From contig NC_066584.1 of assembly GCF_024323335.1 (NCBI RefSeq), positions 270,483,618-270,547,617 on the forward strand: 64,000 nucleotides of DNA, read 5' to 3'. Below, one piece after another: positions 1 through 9,834 of this stretch (its first letter is position 1; every line of letters begins with the position of its first letter). Position numbers and translations under genes: made by a program. Source of the stretch: Lathyrus oleraceus. Its lineage: Eukaryota > Streptophyta > Magnoliopsida > Fabales > Fabaceae. The notes beneath the pieces were generated by a model that saw nothing but the letters and a program-made list of their open reading frames with translations, ran no database searches and was not told the DNA's origin.

Positions 1-488
1 ATTTAAAGCAACTAGGAGCATCTGTTTCAGCTGTTTGAAGCCAAAGAACCTCTGAATCGCAACTGCACTTCAGATTTGGTGAGTTTTCGAATTTCTTCAT
101 TTGCAAAACCATGATATGCTTTAGCTAGGTCTCACTTTGCTAATCATTTTAGACTTTGAATCGATGAAAATGGCTAAGTATTTTGAAAGTTATGTTGGTT
201 TAAAGATTGATGTTCAAGTATGTTTTTGCATGATCCTTCTTTGATAGCTTGATTTAATGATAATGGATGTTGTAGTTGTGATGTGTGATGTTAGATGGTT
301 CGAATGCCATGTTTAATTTCATTTTTCTGGGCAAGAAAATTTTTCACGAATGATGAACAAGATGATGATGATACTGTAGCTCCATGAACCCTAATCCCTG
401 CCCAGAAACGCGATTGGCTGTTTTCATTTTTTTGCCTTGCATGAATGTACTGTTTCATTCCCCCATGACCAATCAGGGCTCAGCGTTG

Positions 489-519
489 CTTTAAGTGAAA
501 CGCAGAGTTTCACTTAAAG
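489..519 (+). other. Perfect 13-bp hairpin in LTR
   Basis: CTTTAAGTGAAAC and its exact reverse complement GTTTCACTTAAAG are separated by five bases (GCAGA). The stem is perfect, with only a G-T wobble possible beyond it. It lies in the left Tat/Ogre LTR, in the part that would be transcribed leader. I did not find a copy in the right LTR. Function unknown; a leader RNA stem-loop or a small inserted palindrome are both possible. Confidence 0.8.
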
Positions 520-2568
520 TTCCACGAAATTACCAAAATGCCACGGCCGGTTTCATTAATTATTTAAATCATATTATTTCTTCAATTTTTATTTCATTTG
601 TTACACAAACTTCCAAAAATCATAAGTCCATCATTTTTCATCCAAAATTCATGAGAATTTTTGCAAATTGTTCATCTGGATCTCTAGTTATTTTCATATT
701 TTTTTCCAGAATTTTTGGATGAATGGATTTTAATTGGTGTTAGGGTTTGTCACATGTGTCCATTTTTTGTACACCTTGCCAAATCAAATGTGAAATGATG
801 ATGCCTTATCCAATGACTTTGAAATTTTTTGTGCTTAAACTAGACACATCCATGGTGATTTTGGTGTAGAGTTTGTGAATTTATCATTGCTGGTTTGTGA
901 GTTATGATTTTTTGAATTAGGGTGTGACAATTTGTGTCACACCATTGATGTCCAACTTCTTGATTTTTGATACCATGCTTCTTGAACTCAAATTGGCTTG
1001 ATTTTTTTGCATGAATGAACCTATGGATGTCTATTTTACATGTGATTTTTTGTTGAATTATTGATGGCATTTCCTAATTGTTTGGGATTTTTCTCCCCTG
1101 TTTGATCATATGTTGACTTTTTGTGATACATCATGCCATATGCTTTGTGAAATTCTCATACTTAATTGGATGAACATGAAATTTGACATGTGATTAGTAG
1201 ACATCTTAAGCTTTGTCATGGTTTTGATCCCATTCATTTCTCATATGTTGTCACTGATTTATGAATTATTGAAGTTGGTGTATGTTTGGTTGACTTCTTT
1301 GAGCATGCTTGAACTTGCTTTGACTTTCTGATTTTCATTGACCATCTTCCCTTGATCCAAATGAGCTGAAATTTGATATGCCTATCGTGTTATGGATTAT
1401 GTTTGATCATGAATTATTTGATGATTTATTGAATTGTTTATGATTGGTTTTGAGTTAAGTCTTGATGTTGACTTCTATGAGCTTCTATATGCCATGCCTT
1501 GACCTAATTTGCTTATGAAATGATGATGATGCATGATATGAACATGAAACCAATTGAGTTTGTTTCTTGATTGTTTGAACTTGATTTTGGTTGACTATCA
1601 CTTTCTGTTTTGACTTTCTCATCTCTTTTTGACCCTAGGCTTGTCCTAGTGGTCATGTTGCTCATGTTTGAGTTCATGTTTTCGGGTTAAGCAACAAATG
1701 CTTCAAAGAGACCAATACAAATTGTTTGAGCTTGATTTGTTTATCATGACTAACTTCTTTGTTTTGTAGGTTGCTTGGCTCATATGCTTGAGTCTTGTGC
1801 ATTGCACATTTACCTGATTGTTTTGACTGTTAATCCTTATCTCATTTTGCTTTAACTTTGAATTGTGTACTGATTCTGTTTGACTGTTTCAGGTACCTTT
1901 AGTTGCTTAGTTCTTTAAGAACTTGCTTTGCTTTGCTTTAATAGCAATTTTCATTGAGGTATAATCCCTTTTCTTCATGTAGTCTGGAAGACCTGGCCTG
2001 TTACTTGGCCAGGCAACTGTCTGAAGTCCTCCTTAAGAGGCAATGCTTGTGTGTGTTTACATTTGTCCCAAGCAGGAAAAGTCCTTCAAATAAGGCAATT
2101 GGTAGAACCCAAGAGATAAGCAACCTATCTCCTACTATTCTGTGAGTCTTCTCCTTGCTCCCATTACATGGTTGTAGCATTGAGATCCAAGCCCAAGATC
2201 TATAGAGTCTAATCTGTGGAGAGAGTTCCATCTTTCTGAACTCCCACACCTTCTGATATTCAAATGCTCTCCCTGACTAGGGATAAGAGCAATGAGGCAC
2301 ACCCCTCATATCCTTTCATCTGCTTCACCTTAGCCCCTCAATGGCAAGGTTAAGAGCACTATTGACCCTATTCCAGTTGGCTTCAATGCCTAACCCTTTT
2401 GTATGAGCCTCATTGTTTGGTTATAGTGTGTGCTGGATGACTTCATTGATTGATTGATTACTTCATATGCACATGTTTGCTTGTATGCTTTATGCATTTA
2501 TCATCATTAATTGCTCATTTATTGCATGATCATCTCATTTGTCTTTGTGACATTATCATTGTTGTTTA

Positions 2569-3155
2569 CCCATTGAGGACAATTGTAAGACCATTCATTG
2601 GCCATTGTTCCTATGATATGGAAGTGAGTATAAGACCATTTCATTGGCCACTCATTTTTCTCTTTGCTTGATGCATTTGTTTGTTGTATGTGAGGATGCA
2701 ATTGTAAGTCCCTGTGATGTGGCATTTGTATTCCTAGGACCATACTGTGGAGGTTAGAGTAAGCCCAGATAAATTGGCATCTGACATTCATGATTTGCTT
2801 TTGTTTGATTTATGTGAGGATGCAATTGTAAGTCCATGTAATTTGGCATTTGTATTCCTATGATCATGTGTTGGAGTTTAGAGTAAGCCCAGATAGATTG
2901 GCATCTGACATCCAAGTGTTTGCTTTGTTGTTGGAGATTGGTATAAGTCCAGACAGATTGGCATCCGGTATCCAAGTTTCTTTTCTTTGTTGAGGAGATT
3001 AGTATAAGTCCATTGAGTGGCCTCTGATATCCATTTCTGTTTTAGGAGATTGGTGTAAATCCATCTATTGGTATCCGGTATCCGCTTTTTGTTTGTGAGA
3101 TTGGAGTAAGACCATTGAGTGGCATCCGGTATCATTTGTTTGCTTACTTTGTTAT
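2569..3155 (+). repeat. Irregular minisatellite inside the left Tat/Ogre LTR
   Basis: About eight or nine imperfect copies of a ~55-75 bp unit. The shared core reads roughly GATTGGTATAAGTCCA, then an AGATTGGCATC-like or TGAGTGGCATC-like stretch, then CGGTATCC. Best copies lie near 2757-2795, 2880-2915, 2935-2975, 2996-3035, 3043-3085 and 3100-3140; earlier ones (2578-2730) are more diverged. It is absent from the matching part of the right LTR and explains part of their length difference. Confidence 0.7.
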
Positions 3156-4077
3156 TGCTTATTGCCCATTCCAAAGGACACACTTGAATCATCTTCTATA
3201 TGATTTCAAGAAGTGAACCTTCTAAGAAGTTTTATAATCCATCTTCATCCATTCATCCCCATTGTGTCCTAAACCTTTTCACACATTACTTTCAAACTTG
3301 AGATAGATATTGTGCAAACATCTTCATGCTTTTCAAACTGAAAACCTGGACCCAAGTCCTTGACTGTTTTTTCAAACTCCATTTCATAATACTTCTTTGA
3401 ATTAGTCTTAATCATACTTTGACCCTACTTTCATAATCATAATCAATTAACTTCACCCATTCAATTGTTTTGTGGCTTTGTCCATTCTTGCTAAGTTTTC
3501 ATACATGAGCTATAGGTTTGATTTATCTTAGTTGGTTGATGTCAATCTCACCTATTTGTCTTTAGTTGATTGAATTGTAAGTCTTCCTTGCTTATTATAG
3601 GGTTAACCCCTCACTAGCAAGTCGAAGCTGTTCTCACATGGTGGACTTGTTGTTTGTATAAGGTTGAGTTTTCTCCCGTGGATAACGTAAGACCTTAGGG
3701 CTTGTGTTTAAAATTGAATCCACTAACTTTTGGAAGTCTTTTAGCCGAACTACGGCGTTTTGATCCTTACCTTTGATGGAAGGTACGTAGGCAACGGGTT
3801 CATCCGTTCAAACCCAATAATAAAATTGTATATTCTTTTCTCATCATCGCAATCATGTTTGCACAATGCTTATGTCATAACAAATAACAATTTAGTACAA
3901 CAAGTGTGAAAAGGGCTCCCTAGGAGTACCTAAGACGTAGTGGGTGCCTAACACCTTCCCATTGCGTAATTTACCCCTTACCCAGATTCTCTGATCTTTT
4001 TATTAGTTTTCTACGTGTAAAACTTCTTAGGCTTTTGTTCGCTTTTTAGCCAGTCCTTTGGATAAATAAAAGTGCGG

Positions 4078-4086
4078 TGGCGACTC
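4078..4086 (+). other. tRNA-Arg primer-binding-like motif inside the LTR
   Basis: TGGCGACTC is complementary to the 3' end of a plant tRNA-Arg (GAGUCGCCA), the primer used by Ogre elements. It sits 66 bp before the inferred LTR end and recurs at 13026-13034 in the right LTR, 61 bp before that end. Because it occurs in both LTRs, with homology continuing past it, I read it as internal to the LTR and not as the working primer site. Confidence 0.5.
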
Positions 4087-4152
4087 GAAATCATTGTATG
4101 CTTTGCTTATGGTTTAATCAATAGATCATATAGTGACGAATACACCGCTACA

Positions 4153-5320
4153 GAGATTATCTGGCAGTTTCTACCTTAATGACGATGTGCTTTATAAGAG
4201 GAATTTTGACATGGTTTTGCTCAGATGCGTGGATAGACACGAAGCAGACCTGTTGATGACTGAAGTCCATGAAGTTTGCTTTGGTACTCATTCCAATGGA
4301 CATGCTATGGCAAAGAAGATGTTGAGAGCAGGCTACTATTGGCTGACAATGGAGCTTGACTGCTGCATATATGTGAAGAAATGCCACAAGTGTCAGATTT
4401 ACGCGGATAAGATTCATATTCCCCCGACACTTCTGAACGTTATTTCCTCACCATGGCCTTTCTCCATGTGGGGAATTGACATGATTGGCATGATTGAACC
4501 TAAGGCGTCAAACGGTCACCGTTTTATTCTCGTAGCTATTGATTACTTCACCAAGTGGGTTGAAGCGGCATCATATGCAAATGTGACTAGGCATGTGGTT
4601 GTGAAGTTTATCAAGAATCAACTCATATGCCGATATGGTGTGCCAGACAAGATCATTACTGATAATGGATCTAACTTGAACAACAAGATGATGAAAGAGT
4701 TGTGTAGTGAGTTCAAGATTGCCCATCATGATTCTTCTCCCTATATACCCAAGATGAATGGGGCTGTTGAAGCTGCTAACAAGAACATCAAGAGGATTAT
4801 TCAGAAGATGGTTGTTACGTACAAAGATTGACACGAGATGCTACCATTTGCTCTGCATGGTTATCGTACATCCGTTTGTACTTCAACAGGGGCAACCCCT
4901 TTCTCTCTTGTATATGGCATGGAGGTTGTGCTCCCCGTGGAGGTTGAGATCCCATCAATAGGAGTCTTGATGGAAGCCAAGTTGACTGAAGCTGAAATGG
5001 TTCAGAGTCGTTATGACCAGTTGAATTTGATAGAAGATAAGAGATTAACTACCATGTGCCATGGTCAGTTATATATGAAAAGGATGAAGAAAGCCTTTGA
5101 TAAGAAGGTCAAACCTCGTGTGTTCCGAGAAGGCGACCTCGTGCCCAAGAAAGTCCTGTCTTTCGCGCCCGATTCCAAGGGCAAGTGGACTCCAAACTAT
5201 GAAGGTCCATATGTTGTTAAGAGAGCCTTTTCAGGCGGTGCTTTGTTGCTTACAACTATGGATGGGGAGGATTTCACTCGTCCTGTGAATTCAGATACAG
5301 TCAAGAAATACTTCGCCTAA
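4153..5320 (+). pseudogene. Tat/Ogre integrase fragment with an in-frame stop
   Basis: Ty3/gypsy integrase, which would insert retroelement cDNA into chromosomes. The frame runs from 4133, but codons before 4153 are LTR sequence. Counting from the ATG at 4133: a zinc-binding region with H46, H53/H57, C84 and C87 (KKCHKC); a core with D116 (WGIDMIG), D177 (ITDNGSN) and E213 (NGAVEAAN), so the D,D35E triad is present; then a C-terminal part with a GPY-like motif (NYEGPYVVKRAF) ending at a TAA (5318-5320). A TGA at 4829-4831 interrupts the frame after codon 232; the frame continues unchanged beyond it, so this is a single nonsense change, probably from a Trp codon. No protease, RT or RNase H precedes it: the LTR joins the integrase directly, implying a large internal deletion. 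Not autonomous. Confidence 0.88.
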
Positions 5321-5345
5321 AACTAAAAATAGAACAACTCGCTAA

Positions 5346-5500
5346 GCTGAAAACCCGAAAGGGCGGCTTAGGCAAAAATGAGCGTCTCGGTGGATTAAAA
5401 ACCCGAAAGGGCGGTCTAGGAAAAAGTTAGAGACATGAAAAAAATGAATATATATATCCCGCTAGATTGAGTATCTCACCCTAGGGCAATCTAGGCAAAA
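5346..5500 (+). repeat. Short tandem repeats after integrase (CCGAAAGGGCGG)
   Basis: Two clear copies of AAAACCCGAAAGGGCGG (near 5350 and 5397), each followed by TTAGGCAAAAA- or TCTAGGAAAAA-like sequence. A third degenerate copy near 5457-5500 ends in CAATCTAGGCAAAAATTAGG. The period is about 50 bp. Such blocks commonly follow integrase in Tat/Ogre elements. Confidence 0.7.
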
Positions 5501-7003
5501 ATTAGGGATTTGGCAAGTAACTGCATCCTGACAAGACCTTGCTCTATAGCTGTCTTCTGTCAAAGATTCTCGCTCAGTCATCGTCAACTAAAGCTTCAAA
5601 TACATTGGATTCAGAGTTGGTGGAGAAATGGTCATTATGTTCAATGTATATATCACCAATTTCAAAATTGTAAAGAACCATGGAGTCTCGCCATTTGCGG
5701 ACTACCATTCTATTAAATAAATTTGAGCCTTTATCCAAATCTTTGCACTCTTATTTGTTTCTGTTTAACAAATATTTGCATGTTTTTGATAAATATCATT
5801 GTTTTAAACAAATAAAAATTTATAAATTGTTTTAAACAAAATGAACATTCACAAAGACTAAAAAGGATAAATGGAATGTCTTCAATGCTCTCCCAAGGAT
5901 AGTACGATTTCTAAAAGGTAAGGCATTTGTCCATATTCTGGCATGTTGATATCCTCTTCATCAACTTTCAGTTGTTTCATCAGCAAGAGGTTGTTTAGAA
6001 CATTCGGTGAAGGGCTTATTTCCCTTTTCATCCCCAACATGACACGTGTTGACGAAAGATTCTTCTACGTTCTCCTCAGCAGAAGCAGTCTATCCCCAGT
6101 AGGGTTGCCTACAGTTCATCCCCTGTAGTTTTGCTTGATCCGGGTTGAATTTGTATCCCCTCTATATTTGGAGGTTTCTCCTGAATATTGAGATGATGAG
6201 GAAGTTGTGTTGTTTCCTTCCCCCAACGGAGCAAATTGCTCTTTCTCCCCTTAGCAGAGATGTCTCTCCAGCAGATAGAAGGGAGTGTTTTGATTGATGA
6301 GTATTTGTTTGGCGGTTGTTCCCCACAGAGTCTCACCTCCTACCTTGATAAGTTCCCCAGTAGAGTTTCTTCTACAACGGATCTTATTGGTATCCAGTCA
6401 CCTGTCCTTGAGAATTGTTGGAAATTCCCCGGCAGTCGGAAGCTATGGCCTTGGCCTATCCCCAACGGTGGTCTATGTCTCCTGGTATTAGATCATCCTC
6501 ACCAAAACTGATTTCTCCTGTGGGCCTTGTCTTTCTTTTTGAAGATATTGCGCCAGATGACTGTTCGTGGCTCTTAAACCTGTTTGTGTTAGATATATCT
6601 GTCTGTCAGCATTAATCATACATAAATCATGCATATACATGCATAATCATAATATTCAGATATTCATGATGCATTCTTTGCCATATATCTTTGCTTGTTA
6701 TCTCCTGCTATTGGTGAAATATTCTTCCCTAAGCAGATGTTTGTGTCTGATCTCTTCATATAGAGTTAGCCCCATAGGCAGAAAGTATCTACCTTTCCTT
6801 CTTTCTTCCCCACTGAGTTATGTTCTCGTGCATGATTAATGTTTCAGTTTCCTCCCCAGTTGTGTATTGGGATGGAATTACTCCCCTGAGTTATATCCTC
6901 ATCGGGTTGAGTCTTATTTAATTGTGTCTTTCTTGTTTGTTCCTAGGTTGACTCCTTTCTTGTTATTTCTTTGCAGTTCCCCGTGGCTCAGTTGTTCAAT
7001 TTC

Positions 7004-7822
7004 TCAGTAACCAGTAATTATCCATCTTTTCCCCAATGGATCTTGTGGCCTTCTATCCAGTAACCGGTATATGTAATCCCCTCTTTGTTGGTTATCTTTA
7101 CCCAGTAACCGGTATCGATATTCCTTCATTTTGAGTATACCATGCAGTAATCGGTGATATATCTCTTGGATAATTGCTTTTGTTAGGCAATTTATCCCTG
7201 GCGAGTCATATTTCATTTACCCTTGTTTGGTGATGATTGTTTCTCCTTCTGACTGGTCATCATTTTACACCCAGTACCCGGTATCCCGATGTCCTTTCTT
7301 TTCGCTTGATTTATCCTTTATTAACCCAGTAACCGGTTGTGTATAATCTTCCATGCGAGTATGTTATCTACGTTATGACGGTAATAGATAATATGTCTCA
7401 TGCGCTCTTCAGTCAAAGTCTTTTTCTTCCCCAGTTGAGTAAGATTCCCATTTCCTCGTGGAATTGAATGCCCATGCTGTAAGTCGAGTTTGCTTTTTCA
7501 GCCCTCCTTTCGGATGATGAGTGTCTTGGATATGTTCCCAATTCACGCCTGGTTGGTCACCTATTATATGCCCAGTAACCGGTATCCCTGGTGTTCCTTC
7601 CTTCTGCTCCCTATTATGACTTTTGATCCCCTGTGGAGTCAGACTTTCCTGAGTTGAGATGTGCCTTTTAGGTCCTCCTCAGATGTTTCGGATGATTGAT
7701 ATCTCTCACCCTTATACAAGTCTTAGATATTCTTTCACCCTGAGCATGTTGTTCTCTCACCCAGTAACTGGTGTCTTGATAACATGTATCGCTTTGAGTT
7801 TATTACCCAGTAACCGGTAATA
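7004..7822 (+). repeat. Dispersed CCCAGTAACCGGTATC motif cluster
   Basis: At least nine copies of a 14-16 bp motif, consensus CCCAGTAACCGGTATC: near 7005, 7057, 7101, 7143, 7270, 7325, 7571, 7760 and 7806. Spacings are irregular (about 35-245 bp). Five keep the palindrome ACCGGT exactly. All share one orientation. They lie in the retroelement 3' UTR shortly before the polypurine tract. Confidence 0.85.
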
Positions 7823-8285
7823 TCTCGTTGTTTCTTTCTCAGCTGAGTCCTTTGTGGACATCCCCGTCTGAGTCCGGATTTTTATCTGATGTATCCTTTG
7901 TGGATAGTTTTGCTGTATTGGCATATTCCCCAATACATGCATCTTTGCATCAGCTCGATTCTTTCCATCGATTTATTTTTGTGGAATCCCTTCGTGTCTC
8001 CCCAGCAAGTTTTTAAGTCGTGACCTGCTCACACATTTTTTTCTTGTTTTTCCCCAGAGTCTCTGTCTCCCTAGTGAGTATGCTACTCCTATGGATTTTT
8101 CCAGTTTCTTCTGATTTCTTTTCCTTTGTGGCAATTATTCACCATGAAGATTTTATTTTGCATACATACATTTGCATCATGAGGTCTCTTAGGGACAAAA
8201 ATTCATCTCTTTGTTATTATTTAAGCCCATTTTACCTCGTTGAGACGAAGATTTTAACCTTCATATCTCCGACTAGAATGACCTT

Positions 8286-8298
8286 AAATAGGGGCATC
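8286..8298 (+). promoter_or_regulatory. Polypurine tract of the Tat/Ogre element
   Basis: AAATAGGGGCATC directly precedes TGTAAGACCCTAATTTTG, the expected position and form of a second-strand priming site before a 3' LTR. The minus-strand element has a near-identical tract (AAATAGGGGCAGC) at 13708-13722. Confidence 0.8.
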
Positions 8299-9826
8299 TG
8301 TAAGACCCTAATTTTGACCCTAAGATCCCTCATAGCATCATATCATTGCTCAGTGCATTGCCTCAAGGCTCATAGCATGTTTGGCTCCTTAACCCTAGGG
8401 GTGGGACTTGTGTGAGTTGGTTTGAGACCACCAAGCATGCTTGTATTGTATATCATTGCTTTTCTTATTTTGATTACTAACCAAAAGCACAAAAATATGT
8501 CACTAACTCTTTTTGTTTTGAAGCTCAAGTGATCATGTGCTCCCATGCTCCTAGGAGGCTCCTAAGCTCAATGAAGTGGCTAGATGAAGATGAAAACAAG
8601 CATGACAATGGTCCACAAAGTTCCTAATCATCATATATGTCTCCCAAGTATCTCAATTTTCCAATTTGATCAAGATAACCCAAAGGGCTTGAGGATTGTT
8701 TCCCAAGGAAACCCTAATTCAACTATGCATTGACTGTGCCTTGCTCATGAAGCAACCTCAAACTATGATCAAATTTAATCAAGGGAAGTTCTTTCATTCA
8801 TTATTTTATGCATATATGAGCTTATGTGAGGTTCCTCAATCATTCATTCATCAATATTTGAAGTTTGGCCTTGAGAAGTTGACCAGTCAAGTCATCTGAC
8901 TAAACTCAGGATCACTTAGATACAACTTGTGATGTGTTTGTCAAATGAAGATGACCCCAAGAGAAAAATTGTTCTTACGAACCATATGAAAAAATTTCAT
9001 GTTTATCAAAAATCCATTTGAAACGTGGAAGGTCATCATTCATTTCAAACCATTATAGGTCATTTTGACTAAAACCCTAATTTTGGGTCAACTTCCCAAG
9101 GACCTAACTTCCTTAATTTTTATGATTTTGAGGTGAGACCAAATTCATTGGAAATCTTAAGATGTCTACTTCAAATGTTATTTTTGACATTATTTCATAA
9201 TCCTAAAATAAATACATGTGATAATACAAAATATTATAGGTCTCTTTGGACCTAAGTCATTGAATTTGAAAAATGTCCAACTTCAAGTGCCCATAACTTT
9301 CTCATGAAAAATCCAAATGATGCACAATTTAAGTCTAGATTGATCATCTTGAAAATATATACAACTTTTATGTTGGAGGTTTTTCCATTTGAAGCGTTCA
9401 TCATTGAAACAGAAGGGCTTGAATATGCTTGCTTTTGGCAAAAAATTTCAAAGGGAACCTAGACATGTTTTGTACCCAAAACTTCACAGCCAGTTTTCAT
9501 AAATTTCCAATTGCCAAATGATTTTTTTCCCAACATGACTTTTGTTCCTTATTTCAAGGTCTTTCTAACCATTACTCACATTAATTTTTTGGACTTTCCA
9601 TGAGTGAGTTTCGAAGAGCTTCATGTTTATGTTCATTTTTGCAATTCACATTGAAACTTCATGTGCAAGAAAATGCCAAGCCTTGTGCACGTCCAGTTCA
9701 CTTATACTTGATATCAGCATGGATTTCCATTCATTTTTGGGCCTCACATGCGCCTATACAGACCCATGCAAGAGGAATTCAAATTCCATGCACACGAGCC
9801 AAGCATGGCATTGCATCACATACAAC

Positions 9827-9834
9827 TATAAATA
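9827..9834 (+). promoter_or_regulatory. TATA box of the right Tat/Ogre LTR
   Basis: TATAAATA followed by GAGGTGCC, located 1529 bp into the LTR, a suitable place for the U3/R boundary. Transcription would start about 30 bp downstream, near 9860. Confidence 0.6.

Larger units (their letters stand above)
1..4152 (+). mobile_element. Left LTR of a Tat/Ogre-type Ty3/gypsy element (5' part outside window)
   Basis: AT-rich non-coding DNA whose last ~600 bp is recognisably homologous, though diverged (roughly 20-25% by eye), to the end of the right LTR at 8299-13095. Shared landmarks include the GGGTTAACCCCTCACTAG block (near 3600 and 12560), GGTACGTAGGCA, and GATAAATAAAAGTG followed by GGTGGCGACTCGAA. 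The shared sequence stops at CTACA (4152 and 13095), which I take as the LTR end. The start of the LTR, including its promoter, lies left of the window. The LTR holds no credible coding sequence; short open frames in it are chance. It contains a hairpin (489-519) and an irregular minisatellite (2569-3155) that the right LTR lacks. The divergence means the two LTRs are either very old or come from different subfamilies joined by rearrangement. Confidence 0.72.
5321..8285 (+). other. Long 3' untranslated region of the Tat/Ogre element
   Basis: About 3 kb between the integrase stop and the polypurine tract, with no convincing coding sequence; the scattered frames under 135 codons look like chance. 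It is T-rich on this strand and holds two repeat families, annotated separately: the CCGAAAGGGCGG repeats just after integrase and the CCCAGTAACCGGTATC motif cluster further down. Long, repeat-bearing 3' UTRs are typical of Tat/Ogre elements. Nothing else recognised. Confidence 0.7.

Noticed and set aside
840..3192. Several open frames of 60-105 codons on the minus strand of the left LTR
   Set aside because: They lie in AT-rich LTR or minisatellite DNA, have repetitive low-complexity translations and no recognisable domain.
4838..5320. Separate gene of 160 codons downstream of the integrase frame
   Set aside because: It is in the same frame as the upstream integrase, divided from it only by the TGA at 4829-4831, and encodes the end of the integrase core region plus its C-terminal domain; it is the second half of one pseudogene.
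8020..8415. 131-codon frame across the polypurine tract
   Set aside because: It crosses the 3'-UTR/LTR boundary and reads polypyrimidine-rich DNA; no domain or homology recognised.
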